Below, piece by piece: positions 8,819 to 19,209 of a stretch of DNA of 64,000 bases. Numbering within the stretch: the first letter of the stretch is position 1; every line of letters starts with the position of its first letter. This DNA comes from Sphingomonadales bacterium. Its GTDB lineage: Bacteria; Pseudomonadota; Alphaproteobacteria; Sphingomonadales; Sphingomonadaceae. The notes beneath the pieces were generated by a model, which was not told the origin of the DNA, did not search any database, and saw only the letters and a program-made list of their open reading frames with translations. The translations under genes were made by a program, and so were the position numbers. Where the stretch lies: positions 62,001-126,000 of the forward strand of contig SEFZ01000005.1 of assembly GCA_004173185.1 (NCBI GenBank). Reading direction: 5' to 3'.

Positions 8819-9052
8819 ATGAAGATCAACGTCGAGGTCGATTGTACCCCCGAAGAGGCGCGGCGCTTCATGGGTCTGCCCGATCTTAGCCCGATCCACG
8901 ACATCTACCTAAACAAGATGAAGGACATGGTGGAAAACCCCACCAATCCTGAAGCTTTCCAACAGCTTATGCAGAATTGGGCACCGATGGGCGACGCAGG
9001 TATGAGCATCTGGCGCAATCTGTTCGAAACCGGAACCAAGTCGGGCAAGTGA
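8819..9052 (+). CDS. small conserved protein, DUF6489-like
   Basis: 77-residue soluble protein starting MKINVEVDCTPEEARRFMGL and carrying the phrase LSPIHDIYLNKM. I recognise it as the sphingomonad/alphaproteobacterial DUF6489 type, which is linked to mnmE. The AAGGAGAA ribosome-binding site at 8804-8811 fixes the start, although the frame is open further upstream. Its TGA overlaps the GTG start of mnmE (GTGA). No function is known to me. Confidence 0.88.
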   Translation: MKINVEVDCTPEEARRFMGLPDLSPIHDIYLNKMKDMVENPTNPEAFQQLMQNWAPMGDAGMSIWRNLFETGTKSGK

Positions 9053-10341
9053 GCGACACGATTTTCGCGGTATCGAGCGGCGCGCCGCCGGCTGCGATCG
9101 CCATCATGCGGCTGAGCGGGGCAGGGGCGTTCGACGCGGTGCATGCGCTGGCGGGCGATCTGCCCAGGCCGCGTGCCGCGGCATTGCGCGCCTTGCGTGA
9201 CCCGGCGAACGGCGAACTGCTCGACCGTGCCTTGGTGCTGATCTTTCCCGGCCCAAACAGCGCGACCGGCGAAGACCTAGCCGAGCTTCATCTCCATGGC
9301 GGCCGCGCCGTGGTCCGCGCGGTGGAAGCTGCGTTGGCCGGGCTCCCGAGTCTTCGCACGGCCGAGCCCGGCGAGTTCACGCGCCGCGCACTCGCCAATG
9401 GTCGCATCGATCTGAGCGAGGCGGAGGGGCTGGGCGATCTGTTGATGGCCGAGACCGAAGCCCAGCGCCGTGTCGCGATCCGCTCAGCCGAAGGTGCGGT
9501 CCGTCGCGAAGTCGAAGGTTGGACTGCGCGGGCGCTGATGCTCTCGGCGCAGGTCGAGGCGTTGCTCGATCATGGCGACGAGGACGATGTATCCAGCGGC
9601 CCCGATCCGCTCCCTGCGATCCGGACGTCCGCCGCTGCACTAGCCGAAGACATTGCCCTCATTGCCGACCGCCCGCCCGTCGAGCGATTGCGCGATGGAT
9701 TGCGCGTCGTTCTCGCCGGGCCACCCAATGCCGGCAAGTCGACCTTGCTCAACGCGCTGACCGGTCGCGATGCAGCGATCGTGTCGCCCATCGCCGGCAC
9801 GACGCGGGACCGCATCGAAGCACCAGTGGTTCGGGGCGGCATCGCCTATCTGCTTACCGACACCGCCGGGCTCACCGCGACGCCGGGCGATGCTATCGAG
9901 GCGATCGGCGTCACTCGCGCGCAGGATGCCTTGGCCGCAGCCGACGTGCTTTTGTGGCTTGGCGACAATCCAGCCCCCGCGCATCCCGCAACCCTGTGGG
10001 TCCACGCCCGCGCCGATGCGGAGGGCAGGGCGCCGAACCCGCAGGCCGATCTCGCAATCTCCGCCGCAACCGGATCGGGCATCGAGCAACTCTGGGATCG
10101 CCTCGGCGCGTTGTCGCAGACGCTGCTCCCGCCGCCAGACCTGATCGCGCTCAATGCCCGCCAGCGCGATCTGTGCATTTCCGCGGCCTCGGCATTGCGG
10201 GGGATCGGAGGCGAGGGCGATCTCCTCCTCGTCGCCGAACACCTTCGCTCAGCCCTTCGCGCGTTCGACGCGATCACGGGTCGAGCAGGCGTAGAGGCAA
10301 TGCTGGACGCCTTATTCGGGCGTTTCTGCATAGGAAAGTAG
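9049..10341 (+). CDS. mnmE: tRNA modification GTPase MnmE
   Basis: With MnmG it installs the cmnm5 group on wobble U34 of tRNAs. 430 residues from a GTG at 9049 overlapping the preceding stop. N-terminal folate-binding domain (1-115), helical domain, inserted G domain with P-loop GPPNAGKS (224-231), the GTTRD switch and DTAG. The C-terminal FCIGK (426-430) carries the conserved Cys. A parS site begins 1 base after the stop. Confidence 0.96.
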   Translation: MSDTIFAVSSGAPPAAIAIMRLSGAGAFDAVHALAGDLPRPRAAALRALRDPANGELLDRALVLIFPGPNSATGEDLAELHLHGGRAVVRAVEAALAGLPSLRTAEPGEFTRRALANGRIDLSEAEGLGDLLMAETEAQRRVAIRSAEGAVRREVEGWTARALMLSAQVEALLDHGDEDDVSSGPDPLPAIRTSAAALAEDIALIADRPPVERLRDGLRVVLAGPPNAGKSTLLNALTGRDAAIVSPIAGTTRDRIEAPVVRGGIAYLLTDTAGLTATPGDAIEAIGVTRAQDALAAADVLLWLGDNPAPAHPATLWVHARADAEGRAPNPQADLAISAATGSGIEQLWDRLGALSQTLLPPPDLIALNARQRDLCISAASALRGIGGEGDLLLVAEHLRSALRAFDAITGRAGVEAMLDALFGRFCIGK

Positions 10342-10342
10342 A

Positions 10343-10358
10343 TGTTTCACGTGGAACA
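10343..10358. other. parS centromere site 1 (perfect)
   Basis: TGTTTCACGTGGAACA, the standard ParB-binding 16-mer, in the 55-bp gap between mnmE and mnmG and about 2.5 kb upstream of parA-parB. Confidence 0.95.
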
Positions 10359-10396
10359 GTTTTGACGTTCGCGTCGCCAAGCCCTAGCGCAAACCC

Positions 10397-12229
10397 ATGC
10401 AATTCGATGTCATCGTAATCGGCGGAGGCCATGCCGGCACCGAGGCCGCAGCCGCGTCTGCGCGGCGTGGTGCGCGCACGGCGCTGCTCAGCTTCGATCT
10501 GTCCAAGGTCGGGGCAATGTCGTGCAACCCGGCAATCGGCGGGCTCGGCAAGGGTCACCTTGTGCGCGAAGTCGATGCGTTTGACGGTCTGATCGGCCGT
10601 GCCGCCGATGCCGCGGGGATCCATTATCGCATGCTCAACCGGTCCAAGGGCACGGCCGTGCAGGGTCCGCGCGTTCAGGCAGACCGCACGCGCTATGCGG
10701 CAGCGATCCAGCAGATGCTCGCCGCGCAGCCCAATCTAACCCTCGTGGAAGGCGAAGCCCAAGCATTGGCGCTGGAGGGCGGCAGTGTCGCGGGCGTGGT
10801 GCTGGCCGATGGCACGACCCTCGCCGCACGCGCGGTTGTGATCGCCACTGGGACCTTCCTGGGTGGTCGCATCTTCCGGGGCGAAGAGCGCGAGACCGGT
10901 GGCCGGGTAGGGGAAGCCGCAGCCACGCGCCTGGCGGAGCAGCTCCGGGCGCTCGCATTGCCCATGGCCCGGCTCAAGACCGGCACGCCCCCACGCCTCG
11001 ATGGCCGTACCATCGATTGGGCGCGCGTCGAAGAACAGCCCTCAGACATCGACCCCTGGACGATGTCGCCGCTCACGCAGCGCCGCATGCTGCCCCAGCT
11101 TCATTGCGGAATCACCCGCACCAATGCCGTGACGCATGATGCGATCCGCTCGGGGCTCGATCGCTCGCCTCTGTTCAGCGGCGCGATCGATGCGCAGGGG
11201 CCGCGCTATTGCCCGTCGATCGAGGACAAAATCCACCGCTTCGGCGACCGGGATGGTCATCAGATTTTCCTCGAGCCCGAAGGTCTCGATACGCATCTGA
11301 TCTACCCCAATGGCATGTCGACTTCGCTGCCGGTCGATATCCAGGTGGCGATGGTCAACTCGATCGCCGGGCTCGAACGGACGGAAATCGTCACGCCCGG
11401 CTATGCCGTGGAATATGACCATATCGATCCACGCGCGCTCGATGCCACGCTGGGGCTTCCGCAGATCCCGGGCATCTATTGCGCTGGGCAGATCAATGGC
11501 ACCACCGGTTATGAGGAAGCGGCGGGGCAGGGCCTCATCGCCGGGGCCAACGCCGCCGCGCATGCGCTCGATGCCGCGCCACTGATCCTCGATCGCGCGA
11601 CGTCCTATCTCGGGGTCATGATCGATGATCTGGTGCTGCAGGGCGTCACCGAGCCGTATCGGATGCTCACCTCCCGCGCCGAGTACCGCTTGCGCCTGCG
11701 CGCCGATAACGCCGAGACCCGTCTCGGCCCGATCGCCGCCTCACTCGATTGCCTCGGACCGGAGCGCCGCGAACGCCTCGATCAACGGATCGGAGAGCGG
11801 ACCCGTATCGAGCAAGCCTTCGCCACGAGCCTCACTGCCAGTCAGCTCCAGGCCAAGGGCGCACCGGTGGCGCAGGACGGGGCACGCCGCCTTGCAAGCG
11901 AGTGGCTGCGCTTCCCGGGTGTGGATCTGAGCCATGTCGATGTCGTGTGGGATGGCGATGCAGCCATGCTCGCGGAGTTTGTCGAGGACGCCCGTTACGC
12001 GCCCTATCTTGAGCGTCAGGAGGCCGAGGTGGCGGCGTTGCGTGGCAACGACAATGTTCGCCTGCGCGCCGATCTGGATTTTGCCGCTATCCCGGGACTG
12101 TCCAACGAAATGATCGAACGCCTCTCCACCGCGCGCCCAGAGACGCTGGGCGCCGCTTCCCGTATCCGCGGCATCACCCCGGCGGCGCTCTCTGCAATCC
12201 TTCTCCAAGCTCGAAAGCGCGCTGCATGA
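10397..12229 (+). CDS. mnmG: tRNA uridine 5-carboxymethylaminomethyl modification enzyme MnmG
   Basis: FAD-dependent partner of MnmE in wobble-uridine modification. 610 residues with the N-terminal Rossmann motif [14 protein letters not shown], the conserved [14 protein letters not shown] region (residues 37-50), CGITRTN and the helical C-terminal domain. Its stop overlaps the rsmG start by 4 bases. mnmE, mnmG, rsmG, parA and parB run together in one direction, a very conserved order near bacterial origins. Confidence 0.96.
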   Translation: MQFDVIVIGGGHAGTEAAAASARRGARTALLSFDLSKVGAMSCNPAIGGLGKGHLVREVDAFDGLIGRAADAAGIHYRMLNRSKGTAVQGPRVQADRTRYAAAIQQMLAAQPNLTLVEGEAQALALEGGSVAGVVLADGTTLAARAVVIATGTFLGGRIFRGEERETGGRVGEAAATRLAEQLRALALPMARLKTGTPPRLDGRTIDWARVEEQPSDIDPWTMSPLTQRRMLPQLHCGITRTNAVTHDAIRSGLDRSPLFSGAIDAQGPRYCPSIEDKIHRFGDRDGHQIFLEPEGLDTHLIYPNGMSTSLPVDIQVAMVNSIAGLERTEIVTPGYAVEYDHIDPRALDATLGLPQIPGIYCAGQINGTTGYEEAAGQGLIAGANAAAHALDAAPLILDRATSYLGVMIDDLVLQGVTEPYRMLTSRAEYRLRLRADNAETRLGPIAASLDCLGPERRERLDQRIGERTRIEQAFATSLTASQLQAKGAPVAQDGARRLASEWLRFPGVDLSHVDVVWDGDAAMLAEFVEDARYAPYLERQEAEVAALRGNDNVRLRADLDFAAIPGLSNEMIERLSTARPETLGAASRIRGITPAALSAILLQARKRAA

Positions 12230-12849
12230 CCGAAGCGGAAGCACGGCAATGGATCATCGATCGCTTCGGTGTTCCACGTGAAACATTGTTAAGCAGGTTT
12301 GAAGATATCCTCCGCGACGAGGCGACGCGCCAGAATCTTATCTCGGCGTCTTCGTTCGATCACCTGTGGGTCCGCCACTTCGTCGATTCCGCGCAGTTGA
12401 TTGATGGTGCGGCAGAGGCAGGCGAGGGCGATTGGATCGATGTCGGCACCGGGGCAGGGATGCCCGGCCTGATCGTTGCCATGCTGATCGATCGCCCGAT
12501 GGTGCTCGTCGAGCCGCGCGCCAAGCGTGCCGACTTCCTCTATCGCGCCGCCGCTCTGCTCGGCCTTGGGCGTCATGTCACGGTGCGCCACGGCGCGATC
12601 GAGAAGTATAAGCCTGACCAGCCGGCCGCGATCGTCAGCGCTCGCGCCGTGGCCGAACTGACCCAACTCATCGCATCCACACATCACTGCACAGATTCAT
12701 CCACAATCTGGTTGCTGCCAAAGGGCCGCGCGGCGCATTCTGAGGTGGAAGCCGCCGCCGCGAAATGGCAAGGTTCGTTTCACGTGGAACCAAGCATCAC
12801 ACAGGCCGATTCCGGCGTGGTGATTGCCCGAGGGGTGCGCCCAAGATGA
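12226..12849 (+). CDS. rsmG: 16S rRNA (guanine527-N7)-methyltransferase RsmG
   Basis: SAM-dependent methyltransferase acting on G527 of 16S rRNA. 207 residues, with the SAM-binding [11 protein letters not shown] near residue 76. Two parS-type sequences fall inside this gene (12270-12285 and 12776-12791), so its codons at both ends are constrained by ParB binding. ATGA overlaps link it to mnmG upstream and parA downstream. Confidence 0.94.
   Translation: MTEAEARQWIIDRFGVPRETLLSRFEDILRDEATRQNLISASSFDHLWVRHFVDSAQLIDGAAEAGEGDWIDVGTGAGMPGLIVAMLIDRPMVLVEPRAKRADFLYRAAALLGLGRHVTVRHGAIEKYKPDQPAAIVSARAVAELTQLIASTHHCTDSSTIWLLPKGRAAHSEVEAAAAKWQGSFHVEPSITQADSGVVIARGVRPR
12270..12285. other. parS centromere site 2 (perfect, inside rsmG)
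   Basis: TGTTCCACGTGAAACA, the exact reverse complement of the site at 10343-10358, within the first 20 codons of rsmG. Confidence 0.94.
12776..12791. other. parS-like site 3 (inside rsmG, end bases differ)
   Basis: CGTTTCACGTGGAACC keeps the central TTTCACGTGGAA and differs from site 1 only at the two outermost positions. It lies 55 bases upstream of the parA start. Confidence 0.82.
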
Positions 12850-13628
12850 TCGTCATCGCAATCGCCAATCAGAAAGGCGGGGTCGGCAAGACCACGACGG
12901 CGATCAATGTCGGCACGGCGCTGGCGGCGACCGGCAAGCGCGTGCTGCTCCTCGATCTTGATCCACAGGGCAATGCGTCGACCGGGCTCGGCATCTCGCG
13001 TGCCGAACGCGAGCATTCGACTTATGATCTGCTCGTCACCGATGCCAATCTCGTCGACGTCGCGGTGCCCACCAAGGTTCCCGGGCTCGATATCGTCCCA
13101 GCGACACAGGATCTGTCGGGCGCAGAGATCGAACTGATCGAGTTTGATGCGCGCACGCATCGACTCGATACCGCGATCAGCCGGCACACGGCCGAGCGCT
13201 GGGACGTGGTGTTGATCGATTGCCCGCCATCGCTGGGGCTGCTGACGATCAACGCGATGGTTGCCGCGCATGCGCTGCTCGTGCCGCTGCAATGCGAGTT
13301 CTTCGCGTTGGAAGGCCTCAGCCAGTTGCTCAACACCGTCGAGCGCATCCGCAGCCGCTTCAATCCCGGCCTGTCGATCCTCGGCGTCGCGCTCACCATG
13401 TATGATCGCCGCAACCGGCTGACCGATCAGGTTTCGGACGACGTCCGCGCCGTCCTCGGTCGCGTCGTGTTTGACACCGTCATCCCGCGCAATGTGCGCT
13501 TGTCCGAAGCACCCAGCCACGGCCTGCCAGCCTTGATCTACGATCATCGCTGCGCCGGGTCCGAAGCCTATATCGCCCTCGCACGCGAAGTGATCGAACG
13601 CTTGCCCAAGCTCAAGAAAGCCGCATGA
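12846..13628 (+). CDS. parA: chromosome partitioning ATPase ParA
   Basis: Walker-type ATPase that moves ParB-parS complexes during chromosome segregation. 260 residues from the ATG at 12846, which overlaps the rsmG stop. The deviant Walker A KGGVGKTT is at residues 10-17; LLDLDPQGNAS and IDCPPSLG follow. An open frame extends upstream to 12765 but adds non-conserved sequence. It overlaps parB by 4 bases. Confidence 0.95.
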   Translation: MIVIAIANQKGGVGKTTTAINVGTALAATGKRVLLLDLDPQGNASTGLGISRAEREHSTYDLLVTDANLVDVAVPTKVPGLDIVPATQDLSGAEIELIEFDARTHRLDTAISRHTAERWDVVLIDCPPSLGLLTINAMVAAHALLVPLQCEFFALEGLSQLLNTVERIRSRFNPGLSILGVALTMYDRRNRLTDQVSDDVRAVLGRVVFDTVIPRNVRLSEAPSHGLPALIYDHRCAGSEAYIALAREVIERLPKLKKAA

Positions 13629-14530
13629 CCGAAGCCCGCAACCCTGCTGAACCGGCCCGCAAGCCGCGCCCTGGCCTTGGCCGCGGGCTTTCTTCCCTGC
13701 TCGGCGATAATTTGCCCGAGGCATCGATCACCGGACCGGCCGAAAGCCCGAGTGCAGGCGGTCTGCGGATGCTTCCGGTCAGCGCGCTTACGCCGCACCC
13801 GGATCAGCCGCGCCGATATTTCGATGAGACTGCGCTGGAGGATCTGGCGCTCTCGATTCAGGCGCGCGGCCTGATCCAGCCGATCGTGGTTCGCCCGATG
13901 GGCCACAATTACCAGATCGTCGCCGGCGAGCGCCGCTGGCGTGCCGCCCAGCGCGCACGGCTCCACGAAGTCCCGGTCATCGTCCGCGAACTCGACGATG
14001 CCGAGACGATGGAAATCGCGCTGGTCGAGAATATCCAGCGGCAGGACCTCAATGCGATCGAAGAAGCCGAAGCCTATCACCGGCTGATCGGCGAATTCGG
14101 CCACACGCAGGAAGCGCTGGGCAAGCTCGTCCACAAATCCCGCAGCCACGTCGCTAACCTTATGCGATTGCTCGATCTTCCGGCAGGTGTGCGGGAGATG
14201 GTGGTCACCGGCGCGATCGAAATGGGCCATGCCCGTGCGCTGGTGGGAGCGACCGATGTAGAACGCCTCGCGCGGCAGGTCGCGGATAAGGGGCTTTCGG
14301 TTCGGGAGACCGAAAAGCTCGCGCGGTCGCACAAGCCTGCGTCAAAGCGTAAAAGTGAGGCAGCAGAGCGTGATCCCGATATCGCGGCGCTGGAGCGACA
14401 TCTCGGCGATGTGCTGGGCCTTAACCTTCGCATCGCGCACGGACCGAAGGGCGGCACGCTGACGCTCAATTATTCGACGCTCGATCAGCTTGATATGATC
14501 TGTCAGCGGCTGACGGGCGAGCGAATCTAG
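13625..14530 (+). CDS. parB: chromosome partitioning protein ParB
   Basis: CTP-dependent DNA clamp that loads at parS. 301 residues: a basic N-terminal tail with the RGLSSLLG ParA-contact motif, the GERRWRAAQ CTP-binding box II, LVENIQRQDLNAIEEA, the HTH (HKSRSHVANLMRLLDLP) and a C-terminal dimerisation domain. Four parS-type sites in the window are its likely loading points. Confidence 0.95.
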   Translation: MTEARNPAEPARKPRPGLGRGLSSLLGDNLPEASITGPAESPSAGGLRMLPVSALTPHPDQPRRYFDETALEDLALSIQARGLIQPIVVRPMGHNYQIVAGERRWRAAQRARLHEVPVIVRELDDAETMEIALVENIQRQDLNAIEEAEAYHRLIGEFGHTQEALGKLVHKSRSHVANLMRLLDLPAGVREMVVTGAIEMGHARALVGATDVERLARQVADKGLSVRETEKLARSHKPASKRKSEAAERDPDIAALERHLGDVLGLNLRIAHGPKGGTLTLNYSTLDQLDMICQRLTGERI

Positions 14531-14580
14531 CACCGCAAAGACGCCAAGCTACGAAGCAGAAGCGGTTCTGAGCTTCGGGC

Positions 14581-15597
14581 TCAGCCCCGCGAGCGGGCCG
14601 CGACTCGCGCTACGGTCACCACTTCGGCTTCGGCCAGCACTTCGCCGACGGTCCCCGCGCGCATGATCGCCCGTTCGGTCTCGCGTACCCTGTCGATCGC
14701 GCGGGCAATCTGCGTGGCGTTCCAGCGGCGTAGGGCGCGGCCTGTGGCGGCTTTCTCGCGGAAGAATACGCGATGCTTCTCCAGCACCGAATCGACATCG
14801 CTGCCCTTGTCGATGTCGATTCGCATCTCGGCCAGCGCCAGCATGCGCCGCGCGAGCTGGCGCATCAGCGGCACGCCGATGCCATCGCCCAGCCGGGATA
14901 GCTCCACGCCGATATCAGCGACACGGCCGTCGAGAACCGCGCTGATCGCGTCGCTAAGGTCCGCATCACCCAGATCCGCGCCGATTGCGTCCAGAGCCGC
15001 ACCGTCGGCATCGCGTGGCCGGTCTGGCCCGGCATCGAGATACAAAGCCAGTTTCTCGATCTCACGCGCCAGGATCGCGCGGTCACCGCCGCATGCCTGG
15101 GCGAGCCGCTGGGGAACGTCCCCGATGAGGCGCAAGCCATGCTCCCGCGCGACATTCGCCGCCAATTTGGTCGCCTCGATCCCTTCGGGCACGTAGCAGC
15201 CATGCGACATAGCGGCGGGCGCGGCGATGGCGAGCTTGACGAGCTTGCCGCTGCCTTTGAGGCCCGGCCCGATCGCCACCACGGGATTGCCTGCCCGCTC
15301 TGCCGCCAGAAGCAGCCCGATGGCCTCTGCAGCGCCTTCCTCGGCCCCGAGCAGGCGGATGTAGCGCACGCCGCCAAACAGCGAGAGTGAGGCCGCCTCG
15401 TCCGCGAGCCGCCCGGGCTGCTCGCGCAAGGCTTTCATATCCAGATCGATCCGCTCGACTTCAGGCCCCAGTGCGCGCGCCAGCCGTTCGGCAAGGTCCG
15501 CTGCGCCCGCTTCATCGGGTCCGTGGAACAGATAGAGCCGCGTGGACGGGTTCGGCTTGTCGACTGCGGCGCGAACCTGCGCCGCGCTCGCCTTCAT
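14581..15597 (-). CDS. holA: DNA polymerase III delta subunit
   Basis: Clamp-loader subunit that opens the beta sliding clamp. 338 residues beginning [15 protein letters not shown], with the characteristic YLFHGPDEAG and low-conservation AAA+-like body. It lies in the order DUF3576-leuS-lptE-holA seen in many alphaproteobacteria, and its ATG at 15597 overlaps the lptE stop. Assignment rests on the pattern and gene order, since the family diverges strongly. Confidence 0.88.
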   Translation of the reverse strand: MKASAAQVRAAVDKPNPSTRLYLFHGPDEAGAADLAERLARALGPEVERIDLDMKALREQPGRLADEAASLSLFGGVRYIRLLGAEEGAAEAIGLLLAAERAGNPVVAIGPGLKGSGKLVKLAIAAPAAMSHGCYVPEGIEATKLAANVAREHGLRLIGDVPQRLAQACGGDRAILAREIEKLALYLDAGPDRPRDADGAALDAIGADLGDADLSDAISAVLDGRVADIGVELSRLGDGIGVPLMRQLARRMLALAEMRIDIDKGSDVDSVLEKHRVFFREKAATGRALRRWNATQIARAIDRVRETERAIMRAGTVGEVLAEAEVVTVARVAARSRG

Positions 15598-16094
15598 TGC
15601 GCGCCGACCGCGCCGGATTGGGCGAATCGCGCGACCCGCGCCACGATCTGGTCCGCGACAATCCCGGAAAGCCGCTCGAGCGCCGTATTCTCAGCAGCAA
15701 TCGTCGCATATTCGCTGCCGACCACGTCGATGCCGGCGTCAGACCCTGCGGTCGCATCGAGCACTACTGCGCCGCTGCTCAGATCGATCAGCTGATAGCG
15801 TGCGCGCAACAGCCGTCGTTCGCGCGCGACCGAATCATCGCGGCGCACGCCGAGCCCGGCGATCTGGTCATCCAGCTTGATCTCGAGCCGATAGCGGGGC
15901 GTGGCGCCACGGGTATCGAGCCGCTCGTTCAGCGCATTGGTGACCAGCCAGCCCGATTTGCCTTCGATCGGCGCGACTTCCACCGCGGCAAGCGTCGATT
16001 GCACCGGCCCGGCAGCGCCGCCGCCATATAGCGGCCGAAGCCCGCATCCGGAAAGCGCAAGCGCTACGGCGGCGAGGAGCGCGATTCGCTTCAC
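15594..16094 (-). CDS. lptE: LPS-assembly lipoprotein LptE
   Basis: Outer-membrane lipoprotein that plugs the LptD translocon. 166 residues; the signal peptide [18 protein letters not shown] ends in the lipobox LSGC and is followed by the typical GLRPLYGG. Coupled by ATGA overlaps to leuS upstream and holA downstream. Confidence 0.88.
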   Translation of the reverse strand: MKRIALLAAVALALSGCGLRPLYGGGAAGPVQSTLAAVEVAPIEGKSGWLVTNALNERLDTRGATPRYRLEIKLDDQIAGLGVRRDDSVARERRLLRARYQLIDLSSGAVVLDATAGSDAGIDVVGSEYATIAAENTALERLSGIVADQIVARVARFAQSGAVGAQ

Positions 16095-18586
16095 AGGACG
16101 ATGTTCACCAGACGGTCGGGCACGACGATCACCTTTTTGGGCACATTGCCTTCAAGCACACGAACGACCTTGTCGGCCGCAAGTGCCGCCGCTTCAACAA
16201 TATCCTTCGCAGCACCCTTGGGCATTACCAACGTATCGCGCAGCTTGCCATTCACCTGGACGGCGATCGTCACTTCATCATCGACGAGCAAGGCCGGGTC
16301 GATATCGGGCCAGGCCGCATCGGCGATCAGGCCCTCTTCGCCGATCTTGGCCCATGCTTCCTCGGCCAGATGCGGGATCATCGGGCTGACCAGCCGGACC
16401 AATGTGCGCGCGGCATCGTCGCGGTCCGCCGAAGGGGCGGCCTTCTCGATAGCGCCGACGAGCGTGAAGAGCTTCGCGACCGCCTTGTTGAAGTGCAGCG
16501 CTTCGATATCGTCAGCCACGCCCTTGATCGTGCGGTGGAGCAGCTTCTGGAGCGCCTTGTCCTCGCCGCCCTCAGACGTTTCAAACTCGGTGACGCGCCA
16601 CACGCGCTGGACGAAGCGCCACGCGCCTTCGATACCGTTCTCGCTCCACTCCAGATCGCGCTCAGGCGGACTGTCGGAGAGCATGAACCAGCGCACCGCG
16701 TCCGCGCCGTATTGGTCGACGATCGGCTCGGGATCGACGGTGTTCTTCTTCGACTTCGACATCTTCTCGATGCGGCCGATTTCCACTGTCTCGCCGGTGC
16801 CCACCACCTTGCCGTCCTCAACCTCTTCGGGCGAGAGCCAGCGGCCATCGGGCGCCTTATAGGTCTCGTGCGTCACCATCCCCTGGGTGAACAACCCCGA
16901 AAACGGCTCGGACACGTCGAGCTTGCCGAGATGCGCGAGCGCCCGCGTGAAGAAGCGCGCATACAGGAGATGCAGAATCGCATGCTCCACGCCGCCAATA
17001 TATTGCCCCACCGGCAGCCATTGCTCGACCACTGCCTTGTCGAACGGCTTGTCGTCGGGCTGGCTGGCGAAGCGGATGAAGTACCAGGACGAATCGACGA
17101 ACGTGTCGAGCGTATCGGTTTCGCGGCGCGCCGGCTTGCCGCAGCTCGGGCAATCGACATGCTTCCACGTCGGATGCCGATCGAGCGGATTGCCGGGAAT
17201 GTCGAAGCTGATGTCTTCGGGCAGCACGATCGGCAATGTTTCACGTGGAGCACTCACCACGCCACAGCTCTCGCAATGGATGATCGGGATCGGCGTGCCC
17301 CAGTAACGCTGGCGCGAAACGCCCCAGTCGCGCAGGCGCCACACGGTCTGGCCCTTCCCCCAATCGCCTTCTTCGGCACGGCGGATCACCGTGCGCTTGG
17401 CATCGGTCACGTCCATCCCGTCGAGGAAGTGCGAATTCACCAGCGTGCCGGGGCCGGTATAGGCCTCGCTGTCGGTGAATGCCGCTTCGGTCTTGTCGCC
17501 TTCGGAGACAACGCGGCGGATCGGCAGCTTGTACTTTGTCGCGAACTCGAAATCGCGCTGGTCGTGCGCCGGCACGCCAAAGACTGCGCCGGTGCCGTAA
17601 TCCATCAGCACGAAATTCGCGATATAGACCGGCAATTCCAGCGTGGAATCAAAGGGATGCACCGCACGAATGCCGGTGTCGAAGCCCAGCTTCTCCTGCG
17701 TCTCCAGCTCGGCCGCAGTCGTGCCGCCCTGTTTGCACAGCTCGATGAACGCCTTCACCTCGGCCGAATCCGCCGCCAGCTTCTGCGCGATCGGATGATC
17801 CGCCGCGATCGCCACAAAGCTCGATCCAAAGATCGTGTCGGGCCGGGTCGTATAGACCTCAACCTCGCCACCATCCGAAAGCGCGAATTTGAACTGGAGC
17901 CCCTCGGACTTGCCGATCCAGTTTTCCTGCATCAGCTTGACCTTGTCCGGCCAATGCTCGAGCGCCTGCACGCCCTCCAGCAGATCGTCGGCAAACTGCG
18001 TGATCTTCAAGAACCACTGGCTCAGCTTGCGCCGCTCGATCAAAGCGCCCGAGCGCCAGCCGCGCCCGTCGATAACCTGCTCATTGGCGAGCACGGTCAT
18101 GTCGACCGGGTCCCAATTGACCGCCGATTCCTTGCGATACACCAGCCCGCTCTCGAAGAAATCGAGGAACAGGGCCTGTTCGTGCCCATAATATTCGGGC
18201 TCGCAGGTCGCCAGTTCGCGCGTCCAGTCGAGTGCGAAGCCCAGCCGCTTGAGCTGCGCTTTCATCGTCGCGATGTTCTGGCGGGTCCAGTTGCCGGGAT
18301 GGACCTTCTTTTCCATCGCGGCATTTTCGGCGGGCATGCCGAATGCGTCCCATCCCATCGGATGGAGCACTTCATGCCCCGTCATCCGGCGGAAGCGCGC
18401 AAGCACGTCGCCCATCGTATAGTTGCGGACATGGCCCATGTGGATCTTCCCCGAAGGATAGGGGAACATCTCGAGCACATAGCTTTTGGGCTTGGGCGAA
18501 TCGTCGCGCGCGGCAAAGGTTTCGCGGTCGTCCCACGCCTTCTGCCACGCCGCGTCTGCCTTGAGCGGATTAAAGCGTGACGCCAT
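16091..18586 (-). CDS. leuS: leucyl-tRNA synthetase
   Basis: Class I aminoacyl-tRNA synthetase charging tRNA-Leu. 831 residues with the HIGH-type motif [16 protein letters not shown] near the N-terminus, the editing domain, the zinc-like [24 protein letters not shown] region, and MSKSKKN. A parS-like 16-mer is embedded in the coding sequence at 17237-17252. A long opposite-strand open frame here is a GC-rich shadow. Confidence 0.97.
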   Translation of the reverse strand: MASRFNPLKADAAWQKAWDDRETFAARDDSPKPKSYVLEMFPYPSGKIHMGHVRNYTMGDVLARFRRMTGHEVLHPMGWDAFGMPAENAAMEKKVHPGNWTRQNIATMKAQLKRLGFALDWTRELATCEPEYYGHEQALFLDFFESGLVYRKESAVNWDPVDMTVLANEQVIDGRGWRSGALIERRKLSQWFLKITQFADDLLEGVQALEHWPDKVKLMQENWIGKSEGLQFKFALSDGGEVEVYTTRPDTIFGSSFVAIAADHPIAQKLAADSAEVKAFIELCKQGGTTAAELETQEKLGFDTGIRAVHPFDSTLELPVYIANFVLMDYGTGAVFGVPAHDQRDFEFATKYKLPIRRVVSEGDKTEAAFTDSEAYTGPGTLVNSHFLDGMDVTDAKRTVIRRAEEGDWGKGQTVWRLRDWGVSRQRYWGTPIPIIHCESCGVVSAPRETLPIVLPEDISFDIPGNPLDRHPTWKHVDCPSCGKPARRETDTLDTFVDSSWYFIRFASQPDDKPFDKAVVEQWLPVGQYIGGVEHAILHLLYARFFTRALAHLGKLDVSEPFSGLFTQGMVTHETYKAPDGRWLSPEEVEDGKVVGTGETVEIGRIEKMSKSKKNTVDPEPIVDQYGADAVRWFMLSDSPPERDLEWSENGIEGAWRFVQRVWRVTEFETSEGGEDKALQKLLHRTIKGVADDIEALHFNKAVAKLFTLVGAIEKAAPSADRDDAARTLVRLVSPMIPHLAEEAWAKIGEEGLIADAAWPDIDPALLVDDEVTIAVQVNGKLRDTLVMPKGAAKDIVEAAALAADKVVRVLEGNVPKKVIVVPDRLVNIVL
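17237..17252. other. parS-like site 4 (inside leuS, one mismatch)
   Basis: TGTTTCACGTGGAGCA matches site 1 at 15 of 16 positions (G for A at position 14). It lies 2.7 kb beyond the end of parB, within leuS. Confidence 0.8.
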
Positions 18587-18600
18587 CGATTTGTACTCGC

Positions 18601-19032
18601 TTACTTCGTGATGGCGGCGCGACGCAGATCGCGTGCACGGGTGAGGATGATGTCCTCAAGCTTCTGCACCGTAGCTGCCTGAACCGGGGCGGCGACCCAT
18701 GCGCCGCTGGTGTTTACTTCGCGCAGCGCGGCGACGCGCAGTGCATCGGCGCGCAGATCCTGATCGAGGATCGTCACGGTCACCTTCATGCGCTCGGTCG
18801 GCGTGTTGGGGTTCACATACCAGTCGGTCACGATCACGCCGCCGTTCGAATCGGTCTGAAGCAGCGGCATGAAGCTCACCGTGTCGAGGCTGGCGCGCCA
18901 CAGATAGGCGTTCACGCCGATCGTGGTCACCTGGCTTGCGGCTAGATCGGCCTGCGGGCGGTCCTTGCCGCCGCACGCGGCAATCGAAAAGGCAAGCGAT
19001 CCGAGGATCGCAGCGCGCAACAGGCGGTTCAT
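18601..19032 (-). CDS. DUF3576-family lipoprotein
   Basis: 143-residue putative lipoprotein. The start at 19032 gives the signal peptide [22 protein letters not shown] with lipobox IAAC. The body ([21 protein letters not shown]) is the pattern I associate with DUF3576, a family placed next to leuS in alphaproteobacteria. It leads the run DUF3576-leuS-lptE-holA. Function is unknown to me; linkage to lptE hints at an envelope role. Confidence 0.85.
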   Translation of the reverse strand: MNRLLRAAILGSLAFSIAACGGKDRPQADLAASQVTTIGVNAYLWRASLDTVSFMPLLQTDSNGGVIVTDWYVNPNTPTERMKVTVTILDQDLRADALRVAALREVNTSGAWVAAPVQAATVQKLEDIILTRARDLRRAAITK

Positions 19033-19209
19033 CGACACATTCCTAAGGCAGATGGTATTCGGGAAAGCATCTATAGTGCCGCTTGTGGCGGTAGCAAGGC
19101 GGGAGCGGACCCGCCCGAATCTGTGTGTGTGGAGCAACAGTCTGCGTAAAAGTGCGAATTTGACGGAACGAAGCTTTCGAATCACAATTGGGTCGCCTAG
19201 ATAGGGAAT

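Noticed and set aside
14531..14580. Intergenic repeat or terminator between parB and holA
   Set aside because: The 50-bp gap has a CGCAAAGACGCCAAG-type string and a weak CTGAGC/GCTCAG pairing, but no clear stem with a T run; too little to call.
16370..18580. A 736-codon open frame on the plus strand opposite leuS
   Set aside because: It is the shadow of a GC-rich coding strand; leuS is unmistakable, and the opposite translation is Arg/His/Leu-rich with no domain.
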